Origin: Bacteroidales bacterium UBA1392
Lineage (GTDB): Bacteria; Bacteroidota; Bacteroidia; Bacteroidales; UBA932
NCBI GenBank assembly: GCA_002305275.1
Contig: DBQO01000037.1
Coordinates: 1 to 64,000, forward strand
Direction: 5' to 3'
Length of the DNA stretch: 64,000 nucleotides
The notes beneath the pieces are model-generated. The model had not been told where the DNA came from. It ran no database searches and worked only from the letters and a program-made list of their open reading frames with translations. Shown piece by piece: positions 43,239 through 54,100 of the stretch (the first letter of the stretch is position 1; each line of letters begins with the position of its first letter). The position numbers were made by a program, and so were the translations under genes.

Positions 43239-43808
43239 ATGGGTATGGTCAGGTTGTTATTGGTAGTAGTTATTATTCTCAGCTCCGCTTTGAATGTAAG
43301 GGCACAGCGAGTTGCTGTTTCAGCCAATTTGGCGGACATAGTAAATCTGGGCACTTTGAGCGGTGAGATCTCTGTAGCCACCTCACGCCATATTTCTCTC
43401 AATGCCGGTGTAAGATATAATCCCTGGCAGTATGGTTCTCAGGAAAAAGGTTTTGTTCAGAATAGAAAACGGGAAGCTTCGCTCGGAGTGAGATACTGGC
43501 CATGGAATATTTTCTCCTCATGGTGGTTTGGTATGCGTACACAGGTACGCGAATATAATCTGGGAGGATTTTTCGGGCAGAAATTTACGGAAGAGGGGAT
43601 TGCTGTGGGCGCAGAGGCTGCTTTCGGATATTCCTACATGATCAATAGTCGGTTCAACGTCGAGTTTGGAGCAGGGGTTTGGAGCGGACACAAATGGTAT
43701 ACTCGCTATGATTGCCCACGCTGCGGGACAATTATTTCTGAAGAAAATTCCCACGGGTGGTTTCTGTTTCCGGGAGAAGTGATGGTATCACTTGTTTACA
43801 TTTTTTAA
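43239..43808 (+). CDS. DUF3575 outer-membrane protein
   Basis: 189 residues. Signal peptide ends VRAQ; VSANLADIVNLGTLSGEISVATSRHISLNAGVRYNPW, split across the DUF3575 start, and GVRYWPWNIFSSWWFGMRTQ identify the family. Beta-barrel type. DUF3575 proteins lead fimbrial loci in Bacteroides and Parabacteroides. Two CxxC cysteines (CPRCG) are in the last quarter. Confidence 0.85.
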   Translation: MGMVRLLLVVVIILSSALNVRAQRVAVSANLADIVNLGTLSGEISVATSRHISLNAGVRYNPWQYGSQEKGFVQNRKREASLGVRYWPWNIFSSWWFGMRTQVREYNLGGFFGQKFTEEGIAVGAEAAFGYSYMINSRFNVEFGAGVWSGHKWYTRYDCPRCGTIISEENSHGWFLFPGEVMVSLVYIF

Positions 43809-43815
43809 TTATAGC

Positions 43816-45786
43816 ATGAAAAGCAGAATAACCATACTTGTTATTGTAGTTGTAATAACGCTCTCTATTTTATCTTGCGGAAGCCTTTCCGGGAGGATGG
43901 AGTCACTTGCCAACTACCCTGCATCCATCTCTCTGCCTCAGGAAAATAGAAGCGCTCTGCGGGAACTCTCAATACCGGAAGTTATGTGCGACACTTCGGT
44001 AGTCGAAGATGATAAAGGGAACTCATACCACCTTATGAGGGCGGTAAAGGATGAAAAAACCGGAGAAATGGTGGCAACTGAAGAGTTGCAGGCTGCCGTG
44101 GTAACGGCAAGATTTCGCAATGTAGCCGAACGGCATGGGAAAGTGGAGATTGAGTTTCAGGTACTAGTGCCAAAAGAGCTTCAGGACAGTAAGTGGCAGC
44201 TCAGGATGATGCCGGTAATGCATATACTGGAAGATACGGTGGAGCTTGACCGCATTCTTATCACAGGCGAAAGCTACCGCAGAAGTCAGTTGCGCGGGTA
44301 TCAGCAATATCGCAGATTCCTCAATTCCATAGTCACAGACAGCACAAAATTTATGGACGTGCATCAACTGGAGGTTTTCATCAAAAGAAATATCCCCGAG
44401 CTCTATAAATACCGAACCGATTCCGCGTATGTTTCCGATGAACTCTTCTTGTCCTATTATGGCATAAGTGCACAGGAGGCCATAAATCACTATACTTTCG
44501 GTCTGCTTGTTCGTCACAACGAATGGAAAAAGGCCAACATCGGTAGAATGTATGACCGCTATGTAAAGGCTCCCATTGTGACGGAGCACCTCCGTCTCGA
44601 CACCGTCATGTACAATGCCCGCGGAGATTTTATCTATAACTACGTACAGCGGGTCCAAACAAGACCTCACCTCAGGAAAGTCGACATTATATTGGAAGGA
44701 GAGATATATGAGCAAGACAATAGAATCTACACTATCGAACCCAGTGCTCCTCTCACTTTTTACATCTCTTCTATCAGCAGCTTTGCCGAAGAGAGGGAAA
44801 GATATCTGACACAGGTAATATCCAGAAGGGTTAAAGCCGATGATGTTTGCTATATAGAATTTGAGAAGGGGCGTGAAGAGGTAGTGGAGGAGCTTTCAAA
44901 TAATTTTCAGGAGATAGCGCGCATACGTAGGACTCTGCGTTTACTCCTAGAGAACAGGGATTTTAACTTAGACTCCATCGTGATCACCGCGAGTTCTTCT
45001 CCTGAGGGGAGCTGGGAATACAATTCCGGATTAAGCAAGCGCAGAAGTGCCTCAGTAAGCCGTTATTTTGAGCGATTCATCAGAAGCTGGCGTGACTCTT
45101 CTGCTCGTGAGGGTGGCTTTTCCATCAATATGGATGGGGTTTTAGCGGATAGTGAGATGGATAGGGCCAACGTTGCCGTTGAATTCATTTCGCGAAGCAT
45201 TGCTGAAGACTGGAGTACTTTAAATCAATTGGTGATGACAGATACGGTGCTAACCTCATTGCAGAAGGAGAGATATTTCCTGCTTTCAGCAGAACAAAAC
45301 CCCGATAAGCGCGAAAGATTGCTCTCAATTGAAGATAGCTATCCATATCTTAATAGCACAATCTATCCCAGATTGCGTACAGTGAGGTTTGACTTCCATC
45401 TGCACCGTAAGGATATGGTACAGGATACCATCCATACTACAATTATTGACAGCACGTATATGGCGGGCGTAGATGCTCTGCGCAATAGAGATTATAAGCT
45501 CGCAGTCAGCTTGCTTGCACCCTACAGGGACTTCAATGCGGCAGTCGCCTACTGTGCAGCCGACTACAACTTATCAGCGCTGGATCTCCTCTCCGAACTC
45601 CCTCCTACACCGCAGGTAAACTATCTGATGGCATTGCTGGAGGCGCGCAACGGAAGGAGCAAGAGTGCCGCAGAGTACTATCTAAAAGCCTGCAGAGAAG
45701 ATAGCCACTACATACACAGAGGAAATCTCGACCCTGAAATATATACACTAGTAAGGATGTATGATCTTAACAGATACTTTGAATGA
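43816..45786 (+). CDS. Lipoprotein with DUF3868-like and OmpA-like regions
   Basis: Start at MKSRITILV; upstream in-frame codons overlap DUF3575. 656 residues. Lipobox ILSC. Long N-terminal beta region (EVEFQVLVPKELQDSKWQLRMMP-type), as in the DUF3868 proteins found in fim loci. Then an OmpA-like section (IVITASSSPEGSWEYNSGLSKRRSASV) near residues 390-425 and helical repeats to the end (SALDLLSELPPTPQVNYLMALLEARNG). Probably an outer-membrane assembly or anchoring factor for the fimbriae. Confidence 0.75.
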   Translation: MKSRITILVIVVVITLSILSCGSLSGRMESLANYPASISLPQENRSALRELSIPEVMCDTSVVEDDKGNSYHLMRAVKDEKTGEMVATEELQAAVVTARFRNVAERHGKVEIEFQVLVPKELQDSKWQLRMMPVMHILEDTVELDRILITGESYRRSQLRGYQQYRRFLNSIVTDSTKFMDVHQLEVFIKRNIPELYKYRTDSAYVSDELFLSYYGISAQEAINHYTFGLLVRHNEWKKANIGRMYDRYVKAPIVTEHLRLDTVMYNARGDFIYNYVQRVQTRPHLRKVDIILEGEIYEQDNRIYTIEPSAPLTFYISSISSFAEERERYLTQVISRRVKADDVCYIEFEKGREEVVEELSNNFQEIARIRRTLRLLLENRDFNLDSIVITASSSPEGSWEYNSGLSKRRSASVSRYFERFIRSWRDSSAREGGFSINMDGVLADSEMDRANVAVEFISRSIAEDWSTLNQLVMTDTVLTSLQKERYFLLSAEQNPDKRERLLSIEDSYPYLNSTIYPRLRTVRFDFHLHRKDMVQDTIHTTIIDSTYMAGVDALRNRDYKLAVSLLAPYRDFNAAVAYCAADYNLSALDLLSELPPTPQVNYLMALLEARNGRSKSAAEYYLKACREDSHYIHRGNLDPEIYTLVRMYDLNRYFE

Positions 45787-46787
45787 AACGAATAGCCACA
45801 TATATGATGATAGTTGTCGCGCTGCTGCCATTATTATGGGCGTGCAACGATCCTATTCCCTGCGCTGATTGTAAAATGCATAGAGTGGTTATTCATCTAA
45901 ACAACACGCAACCCGCATCACCATTGGCCACACGCGCTATCGCAGAGAGACTTGAAGAGGAGAGGCGTATCAACAGCGTACAGCTCTACATTTTCGGCAG
46001 TGAAGGGAACTTTCTCCAAAGGATAACCGGCTCAGGTGATACTTTTGAAGTAATAACTCCCGCAGGAGAATGTATGTTTTGCTGCTTCGTCAACTCCCCC
46101 GAACTGCCGGCAGCACCTTCCTCAGCGGAAGAACTGCTTAGGTGTGATAGCTATCTCTGGAATAACAGCAGGGGGTCATTTCAAATGGTAGGCACTGCAA
46201 CTGCAAAAATTGATTCCGACAGGGAACTTGAAATTAAGGTTAAGAGGATAGTAGCAAAAGTAGAGTGTGTGATAAGAACGAAATTTGCCAATTCGCACCT
46301 TGCCGGAATGCCATTTACGGTGCATAGAATATATTTGACCAACGTCGCGGGAAAGAACAATTATGCACTCACCGCCATGCAGGGGAATGATGGTCTCTGG
46401 TACAACAAAATGGAGTACCGGCAGAGTTCCTGTGATGAATTAATCTGTGGTACTCATACAGACCGGCGAATGTTTGACGGAGACTCGTTACTTATTCGCG
46501 AGACTCTTTACCCCTACCCTAATTCAAACATAGATTGTTTTGACCGTACTCTCTGGAGTGCAAGAAAGACCAGACTGGTGGTTGAAGCCACATTGGGCGA
46601 GAAATTATGGTACTATCCCATAACGATGGAAAAGACGGTAGCCAACACCCACTACCTTTATGATATAACAATAACACGAGAAGGTGTTGAGCATCCTGAA
46701 ATGCCTATTACAGAGCCCGGGAGCATCGAAACTATCGTAAAAATCGGCAAGTGGAATGAAGGCGGAGAAGTAGATGATGAAATATAG
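45783..46787 (+). CDS. Type V fimbrial subunit (accessory/tip FimA/Mfa-like)
   Basis: 334 residues, lipobox LLWAC. N-terminal propeptide-like stretch ends ATRAIAE, a site resembling the Arg/Lys cleavage used to mature type V pilins (pro-region removed by trypsin-like proteases in Porphyromonas). The C-terminal strand ends GKWNEGGEVDDEI, matching the next subunit, and ARKTRLVVEATLGE-YYPIT is shared. Overlaps the upstream gene by four bases. Confidence 0.85.
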   Translation: MKRIATYMMIVVALLPLLWACNDPIPCADCKMHRVVIHLNNTQPASPLATRAIAERLEEERRINSVQLYIFGSEGNFLQRITGSGDTFEVITPAGECMFCCFVNSPELPAAPSSAEELLRCDSYLWNNSRGSFQMVGTATAKIDSDRELEIKVKRIVAKVECVIRTKFANSHLAGMPFTVHRIYLTNVAGKNNYALTAMQGNDGLWYNKMEYRQSSCDELICGTHTDRRMFDGDSLLIRETLYPYPNSNIDCFDRTLWSARKTRLVVEATLGEKLWYYPITMEKTVANTHYLYDITITREGVEHPEMPITEPGSIETIVKIGKWNEGGEVDDEI

Positions 46788-46853
46788 TGGCAACCCTCTT
46801 TCAGTCAACCAACTAACTAATCACAATTTACAAACTTTATCAAAAAATTCAAA

Positions 46854-47858
46854 ATGATGAAAAAAATTCTATCCATTCTAACTGTTGCAGCGCTTTTTGT
46901 GGCCTGCAACCCTATTGAGCCCGATGGTAGCAAGGGCGAAGGAAGCCTGACAATTAATGTAAAGGGAGAGATAGTAACAAAAGCCGTCACCGACGTGGTC
47001 GGCAATGAAGCAACTGTCAATAACCTCCAAATATTCATTTTTGACGGCGATATCTGCAAATACTACTTTGACAACGGCACAACTCTCTCCAAAACCATTG
47101 ACAAGGTAAAAACAGGCACTTACGAAATCTGGGCAGTAGCCAATCTGGGAGAGACACTCTCTGCTTCAATCAGTAAAACATCACTCAAGGCAAAGGCACT
47201 GACACTGGCACAAAATGCCGCTGCGAGCGGTTTTGTGATGGCAGGTATGAATCAAGTTGAAGTGAAGGCCTCAGGCACGGAATCGGTCGAAATCACTATT
47301 TCCCGTTTTGTGGCGCGTGCCAGACTTGTAAAGGTTACAAACAGCCTCTCGGCCGGTTATGGCCCGGTAAAGATCAAGTATGTCATGCTCGATAACGTCG
47401 TATCTAACCAAAATATTGCCGGCACGGCAGCCATAACTAACTGGAACAATAAGATGGGGCGCAATTCGGGTACCAAGATTGACGGCACTACCAGATCCGA
47501 AGCACCCGAATCACTCCTCGGCAATCCTACCGAAAGGAATATTTCTGCCGGAAACAGTGATACTCCCGGTTTTCGTTTCTATGGTTACGCAAATGGGACA
47601 AGCGACGACTCCACTGACATCGTGAACTGGTCTGCACGAAAAACACGCTTGGTGGTTGTAGCGGAAATACAGGGTGCCATCTACTACTATCCGGTTACAC
47701 TCCCTTCTTTTGCACGCAACAGTGCGTATGACATCTCTCTGACTATAAAAGACCTCGGATCCAATGACCCCGAGACCAAACCCTCCACAGATGCTGTAAC
47801 AACTACAATTGTGGTTGCCCCATGGGAAGAGGGTGGAGAGGTTACCGAAGAAATATAA
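46854..47858 (+). CDS. Major fimbrillin (FimA/Mfa1-like)
   Basis: 334 residues, lipobox LFVAC (Cys18). GEIVTKAVTDVVGNEATVNNLQIFIFDGD shows the TKA pro-site and the first strand of FimA-type fimbrillins. C-terminal strand VVAPWEEGGEVTEEI. In type V pili the maturation protease removes the N-terminal strand and the C-terminal extension donates a strand to the next subunit. The second subunit gene of the operon, 66 bases after the first. Confidence 0.88.
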   Translation: MMKKILSILTVAALFVACNPIEPDGSKGEGSLTINVKGEIVTKAVTDVVGNEATVNNLQIFIFDGDICKYYFDNGTTLSKTIDKVKTGTYEIWAVANLGETLSASISKTSLKAKALTLAQNAAASGFVMAGMNQVEVKASGTESVEITISRFVARARLVKVTNSLSAGYGPVKIKYVMLDNVVSNQNIAGTAAITNWNNKMGRNSGTKIDGTTRSEAPESLLGNPTERNISAGNSDTPGFRFYGYANGTSDDSTDIVNWSARKTRLVVVAEIQGAIYYYPVTLPSFARNSAYDISLTIKDLGSNDPETKPSTDAVTTTIVVAPWEEGGEVTEEI

Positions 47859-47909
47859 TAATGACAAGTCAGAGATTGTTGAGTTAACACCTTTATTCAT
47901 GTTATTTTA

Positions 47910-48734
47910 ATGAGAAAGAGCCTAACCGGATTATTGGCACTCCTGTTTTGCAGTTGCTCCATTCTTGAAGATCGGACACCATGTCCCTCTCTTCTTACGA
48001 TGGACTATTCAAAAGTGCTCAAATATGATTTCATCCACCGAATGAGTGATGGAGAATACAACGTTACCCTCAACGGAGCCGATTTTAGCTTAAGCGAAAA
48101 CATTCCGGTCCATTTGATGGATACTATTAGTCGTAAGAGCGTCTCCAAGGGAAAGATTAGTATATCCGGTGTTCTTTCGAGAAAAGGGATAGAGGCCATG
48201 ATTGTCACAGAAGGCAATCAGGCCGACTCCCTTTACGCATTTAACGCCACAATCGAAGCCACAGGTGAAAAAACCTATATTCTGATGGATGCGCACAAAC
48301 AATTCACAACCGTCCATATAAAAGAGAGTGGAGTAAAGAATGTTGAAAGTGCTGCACAGCAGAGACTGGATAAGATACAAATGAGGGTAGTAGGAAACTA
48401 TCAGGGTATAGATCAAAACACTTTGGAGCCTCTACCCGGCAAGTTTGACTGCATCGTAGCGGCAGCCTCCCCTATCGGAGAATATTCAGTACGCATTCCC
48501 AGACAGGGTGACGCCTCCATAATGATAGAGCTTACTCTCGACGTATCATCAAAGGATACAACTGCTTCCGCTGCAAGACTAACACTACCTCTGGGACGCT
48601 ATATGGAAGAATTAGGCTATGACTTCTCTGCTGAAAGCCTCGCCGACGTATATATAGGATTGGAGATTGATTCTCGCAAAGCCTTTATTCAAATAGAAAA
48701 CTGGAATTTTGAAAAGACTTTCGTAATTTTCTGA
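47910..48734 (+). CDS. FimB/Mfa2-type anchor subunit
   Basis: 274 residues. Lipobox FCSC then SILEDRTPCPSLL, the 'DRxxCPC/CPSxL' start of FimB/Mfa2 fimbrial anchors. Ends FEKTFVIF. Anchors and limits fibre length. Last gene of the operon; convergent with aroE-aroK after 18 bases. Confidence 0.85.
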   Translation: MRKSLTGLLALLFCSCSILEDRTPCPSLLTMDYSKVLKYDFIHRMSDGEYNVTLNGADFSLSENIPVHLMDTISRKSVSKGKISISGVLSRKGIEAMIVTEGNQADSLYAFNATIEATGEKTYILMDAHKQFTTVHIKESGVKNVESAAQQRLDKIQMRVVGNYQGIDQNTLEPLPGKFDCIVAAASPIGEYSVRIPRQGDASIMIELTLDVSSKDTTASAARLTLPLGRYMEELGYDFSAESLADVYIGLEIDSRKAFIQIENWNFEKTFVIF

Positions 48735-48752
48735 CAAGCGGTGAAGAAGATT

Positions 48753-50036
48753 TTAAAACCGAAAGTGCGCTTCGATTAGCCTCTCCACCGCATCTTCAAG
48801 AGAACTGTTGTTGTCGATAATGGCATCAGCTGCATCAAGATAAAAATTTCTGCGTTTCGCGAAAAGATCAACCAGTTGCCTCTTGTCCGATGCAAGTGGA
48901 CGATCCGGAGAGGGTATGAGCAGATTCAGATCTCTATCCAATAGATAGATGCGTCCATTTCGCTTTAGACGATGGACATTGAGAGGATCAAGCACTGTAC
49001 CTCCGCCGGTAGATATGACAACTCCCTGTCGCAATGAAACGCTCGCCACGACACTCTTCTCAAGCTCACGGAAGCCCTCTTCTCCTTTTTCACGGAATGT
49101 ATTACCGATCTCTATTCCGGTCTGCTCCTCTATTATCTTGTCAACGTCAAGTAATTCCCTTCCAAGTTTCTCGGCAAGCAGGGCTCCTATTGTACTCTTG
49201 CCACTCGATGGCATTCCGGTTAGGACAATGTTCTCCTTAGCATGAAGTAGTTCGGAGTAAAGCGATTCTATTTTTTTAAAGTCGGATATAGGTTCGTTGA
49301 CACTGTCTTGAAATAGTTCATGAGCAAAGCAGGCCTGCACGATGAGCATGTAGAGTCCTCCTTCCGCCTTCAGCCCAAGTCTGCGTGCATTAAGCACAAG
49401 ATTGGTGCGCAGCGGATTATATATCGAGTCCAATACTGCCTCCAAATTGGGGAACATTGCCGGATCAACTATTATACCCTCATCATCGGGACTCATGCCT
49501 ACGGGAGTTGCGTTAACTATTATATGAATATCATTAAGCAACTGCGGATTCGATTCCAGATCCGATATAAGCACCTGACCCTCCCCCGTCACTCTCCTTA
49601 CTGCAAGCATGACGGATTTAGCACCCGCAGCCAATGCTACGGTGCGAAGAGTTTTTGCAGTACCCCCGTTACCGAAAATAAGAATATTTTTACAGGCAAA
49701 GACTACGTCAGCATGTTTTGCAAGGGAGTTGAATCCCGGATAATCGGTATTATGACCATATAGGAGGCCATCTTCCTTCCTAAGTATGGTATTGACCAAA
49801 CCTACGCTCGCCGCAGCAGGAGAGAGGACGTTAATAAATGGTAAGACCGCACTCTTATAAGGGAATGTAACATTTATACCTTTAAAATTCGATTCCCTAA
49901 AAAACAGTTCCAACTCATCCTTGGGAACCTCGCACAACTCGTACGGACGAGACGAAAGTCTCCGATGTATTTCTCCGGACAAACTATGCCCCAGTTTTTC
50001 TCCGATAAGTCCATATTCAAGCTTAGTGTATTTCAT
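48753..50036 (-). CDS. aroE-aroK: Shikimate dehydrogenase - shikimate kinase fusion
   Basis: 427 residues. First about 250: AroE with YGLIGEKLGHSLSGEIH, FKGINVTFPYK, NTDYPGF and the Rossmann loop FGNGGTAKTL. Last about 160: AroK with the P-loop GMPSSGKSTIGALLAEKLGRELLDVD, shikimate-binding RELEKSV and STGGGTV. The two activities (dehydroshikimate to shikimate to shikimate-3-phosphate) are consecutive. aroB lies just upstream. Confidence 0.92.
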   Translation of the reverse strand: MKYTKLEYGLIGEKLGHSLSGEIHRRLSSRPYELCEVPKDELELFFRESNFKGINVTFPYKSAVLPFINVLSPAAASVGLVNTILRKEDGLLYGHNTDYPGFNSLAKHADVVFACKNILIFGNGGTAKTLRTVALAAGAKSVMLAVRRVTGEGQVLISDLESNPQLLNDIHIIVNATPVGMSPDDEGIIVDPAMFPNLEAVLDSIYNPLRTNLVLNARRLGLKAEGGLYMLIVQACFAHELFQDSVNEPISDFKKIESLYSELLHAKENIVLTGMPSSGKSTIGALLAEKLGRELLDVDKIIEEQTGIEIGNTFREKGEEGFRELEKSVVASVSLRQGVVISTGGGTVLDPLNVHRLKRNGRIYLLDRDLNLLIPSPDRPLASDKRQLVDLFAKRRNFYLDAADAIIDNNSSLEDAVERLIEAHFRF

Positions 50037-50050
50037 AATATTTTTATATT

Positions 50051-51046
50051 TTAAATTAGTGCTACAACCTCCTCAGGAGTCATTTTTCTAAAATCAAAAA
50101 TACCGGGGGATTCCACAAAAACAGTAGTGATCAAACCCTCGGTACGTTTCTTATCCAGAGCAATGTATGGTAGTAGCACCTCACCGGAAAAAGGTGATTT
50201 GACAGGTAAATAATATCTCTTTAGTAGCCTTTCAAGCCTCTTACGCATCTCATCCGAACAAAAATAGGTCATTCCCGCGGCAATGGATTCTCCATGTAAG
50301 AGCCTGCCGTTTGAGGCAATTTCGATGGCATGTCCTATGGTATGCCCAAAGTTGAGCACTTTACGCAGACCATGCTCCAAAGGATCTTCCAGCACTACGT
50401 CACACTTTATTTGCAGCGCAGCACCAACAATATCATCCAGTATCTCATTTAGGGGCAAATCAGACTCCAGCAAGGAAAAGAGAGCGGGATCTGAAGTGGC
50501 TGCCATCTTGATGACTTCTGCAAGTCCGTTATAAAACTCTCTTTTATCCAGGGTCTTAAGGGTATCTGTGTCAATAACTACGCCTTTAGGGTGGTGGAAA
50601 GCCCCAACCAGATTCTTGATGCCGCCGAAATTGAGGGCAGTCTTACCCCCAATAGAGGCATCCACCTGAGCAAGCAGCGTTGTGGGTACGTTGTAATAAT
50701 CTATGCCGCGGTTGTAACAGGAAGCTGCAAAGCCGGTTATATCACACGTCATTCCTCCTCCTACTGCTATCAGCGCACCATAACGGTCGATCTCCCGTTT
50801 TCTAAGAGTATCTATAATCAATTCCAAAGTATTGAAATTTTTACTCTCTTCCCCTTGCGGTATTATCAGAAGGGAGGCATTGTAGAATTGAGCCAGCACC
50901 GATTCGGCATATTGCGGTGGCACGCCACTATCAGTAATCACAAGCACATTGCGCGCTTTTCCGACAAGATTTCCGACGTGAGCCATGGAGCCTTTGCCCT
51001 CAATAATTTCACAAACCGTAGCCCTGAAACCGAATGTAAGCTTCAT
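50051..51046 (-). CDS. aroB: 3-Dehydroquinate synthase
   Basis: 331 residues. NAD/metal-binding motifs GGGMTCDITGFAASCYNRGIDYYNVPTTLLAQVDASIGGKTALNF (read in two parts), EVIKMAA and NFGHTIGHAIE match AroB. Starts a chorismate-pathway pair with the AroE-AroK fusion 14 bases downstream. A TATATTTG box at 51070-51077 lies before it. Confidence 0.93.
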   Translation of the reverse strand: MKLTFGFRATVCEIIEGKGSMAHVGNLVGKARNVLVITDSGVPPQYAESVLAQFYNASLLIIPQGEESKNFNTLELIIDTLRKREIDRYGALIAVGGGMTCDITGFAASCYNRGIDYYNVPTTLLAQVDASIGGKTALNFGGIKNLVGAFHHPKGVVIDTDTLKTLDKREFYNGLAEVIKMAATSDPALFSLLESDLPLNEILDDIVGAALQIKCDVVLEDPLEHGLRKVLNFGHTIGHAIEIASNGRLLHGESIAAGMTYFCSDEMRKRLERLLKRYYLPVKSPFSGEVLLPYIALDKKRTEGLITTVFVESPGIFDFRKMTPEEVVALI

Positions 51047-51069
51047 TTTGTTCCCTTGAAAGATTGTGA

Positions 51070-51077
51070 CAAATATA
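51070..51077 (-). promoter_or_regulatory. -7 box of aroB
   Basis: TATATTTG on the minus strand, 23 bases before the start codon. No clear -33 element. Confidence 0.5.
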
Positions 51078-51103
51078 CAAAACTTTTTATCATCTTAAAA
51101 TCG

Positions 51104-51111
51104 TATATTTG
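51104..51111 (+). promoter_or_regulatory. -7 box of the AddB-like gene
   Basis: TATATTTG, 53 bases before the ATG at 51165; divergent with the aroB box. Confidence 0.5.
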
Positions 51112-51164
51112 TAAATCATACCAAATAGTCACCTCCGGATAATACTATTTTAAAACAGGAAAAC

Positions 51165-54100
51165 ATGGAAAACAAATTCCTCTACAGCGTTGCACGCCAT
51201 TTTTACAAAAAGCAGGGAAATAGGATCAATAAGCTCTGTTTTGTCTTTCCAAACAGACGCTCGTCAATCTTTTTCAAGAAGTATCTTACACAATGTATGG
51301 CGGGTGAAGCCCTTTTTGCTCCCAAGATGATTACAATCAATGACTTCTTCCTTGAGCTCTCGGGAGGGCAGTTGGTTGACAAGATTGAGGCGCTGTACAT
51401 ATTGTATCAGCAGTATGCTAAGGTATTTTCTGATGAAGAGGGTATTGCAAAAAGCACATTTGACGAGTTTGTCTATTGGGGGGATGTTTTTCTCAATGAT
51501 TTCGATGATATCGACAAATATCTGGTCGATGCTGAGAAACTTTTCACCAATATCGGAGATCTTCAAAAGCTTACGGCAGAAGAAAACGATTATATGAGTG
51601 AAGAGCAAAAAAAAGCTATAAAGGAGTTCTACACAAGTTGGAACCATAGCAAAAAGAGGGATATGGTTAGTAAAAAGAAGGAGGAGGATAATGGAGATAA
51701 AGAAGAGAGTATGGAGGATGCCGAAAATGAGGAGCAGAAAGAGAACGGAGAGAGGGAAAATAATGAGATAAACAAAGGGAACGGAGAGAGGGATAAAATA
51801 GATATCAAGGAGGAATTTTCCACAATTTGGGAGAACTTGCACAGACTTTACACCTCATTCCGAGAAGCGCTGAAGGATAAGGGGCTGATGTATGAGGGAA
51901 TGATCTATAGAGAGGTTGCAGAAGCGCTGAAAGAAGAGATTAAAGAGCCGCAGGAAAAAGAGAGAAAAGAAGAGATTTTAAAAAAATGTCGCAAATATGA
52001 TAAAATCATTTTTGTAGGATTAAACGCTCTGAATGAGTGTGAAAAGTCTCTTTTCAGGCACCTTAATAAGCATGGGAGTGGGATTGACGTAGATTTCATC
52101 TGGGATTATTATGGCGATATTCTCACTGACGAGGCCAATAAATCTTCTCAGTTTATGCGCCGTGGAGATAAGGGCAATGTCGTGGAATTTCCACAGAAAG
52201 AGTCGATAGAACCCTATGGAACACCTCAAAATCCCACCCACGATGCTACCTTTGGCCCCGGAAAAATAGAGATCATAGGCATACCCTCAGCAGCAGGTCA
52301 GACGAGATATGTGACGGAAATACTGGAAGGTATTCACTGTAATAAAGATGGGACTCTTCTCCCCAACCTTGACCTCGAAGAGACCGCCATAGTTCTACCG
52401 GATGAAAGTCTGCTCCATCCAATGCTCAATTCCATTCCGAAATGCGTTGATAAGGTCAATGTCACTATGGGTTATCCATTGATCAACTCACACACTGCCA
52501 CATTTATCTCCCAATTGGAAGAACTGCATAAAAAAACTCGTCCAAATAAGAGTGGTGGGGTCTCATTTCACCATAAAAGCGTAATGGCACTTCTCAGCCA
52601 CCCCTTCCTTACATCTTTGCTCCCTGCGGAGGGGTTAAAGAGCATCAAAAATGAAATTATCGGCAGAAACCTCGTATATGTCAATTTAGAGACTCTTGTG
52701 GAGGAACAACTTGAAAGAGACGAGAATCAAGTCGATACAAACGAGCAACCATTTAAGGGCGATAAACAGCAACCCTACTTCGGCAATCAACCGATTGATG
52801 CCGGTGAGCAACAACTCAGCAAAAGTGAGTTGTTTAAGGCAATATTCAGCACGACTCCCGATCCTGAAAATGTTGGGAATTGGCTTGAAAAGATTCTCCA
52901 ACTTATTCAAGAAAACCTGGATGGAATTGACAGGGAGGCTGCATACCATTACCTCAGAGTAATCAAACGCATCTCCGACCTTAATCTCCCTTTAACGGAC
53001 ATTAAAACCTATTTCCGTCTCTTAAAACAAATAGTCTCAGTACTCTCAGTCCCATACAGAGGCGAGCCTCTTCAGGGCATACAGATTATGGGGCCTCTGG
53101 AGACCAGAGCTCTCGACTTCAAAAATGTGATTATACTCTCAAGCAATGAAGGAATCTTCCCTTCGGCAAATGTGAGCAACTCCTTTATACCATACAACCT
53201 TCGGCTTGGGTTCGGCCTACCAACTTACGAGTATCAGGACTCCATCTCAGCTTACCACTTCTATCGCAGCATCTGCAGGGCAGAACACATCTGGCTCATA
53301 TATGACTCCCGCACGGAAGGCACTAAAGTCGGAGAACCGAGCCGCTACATCCATCAGCTCAAATATGGCTACAATATACCGCGGGATGGAAGAAGGAGGC
53401 TGGATATTAAGCAGCTGGCCATCTCCTACGAGATGAAAGGCAGGGAGGTTAATAGTCTGGATATTGAAAAGAGTCCTGCTATAATGAAGAAACTGCGTGA
53501 AAAATATATTATGAGGCCTGACGGCGATTTCAACGGCAGTTTTTCCGCCTCCACTCTCAATGATTATTTCAAATGCCAAAGATTGTTCTACCTCAAACAC
53601 GTCGAAGGAATCGGCGAAGAGGATGAAGTGGTGGAAGAGGTGGACGGAGCACAATTCGGCACAATTTTTCACTATGTGATGGAGAAACTCTATTTGCCGG
53701 ATGAGAAATTTTGCGGGGTGAAATGGAATAAAAGTCAGATAGAAGGTTTAAAAAAGGACAAAACGAAGATTGAGAAACTGATACTTGAAGGATTTGCCAA
53801 AGCAAGAGAAAAACGGGGATATAGCTATGCAAATAACACCGTCAGTTATGATGATCTCTCCGGACAGGAAAGGATAGTATTCGAATTGATCGCTGATTTT
53901 GTGAAAAAAACTCTCGAAATTGATGAAGAGTATGCCCCTTTCACATTCAAGGATGCTGAAATGAAAATCAACTATCAAATGGATATTGACAATATCGGCA
54001 CTGTGAAAATCAAAGGCTCCATCGACAGGGTTGATGAAAAGAGTGGTGAGATAAGAATAATAGATTACAAAACGGGAAGTGTGGATGGAAAAATGCGCGA

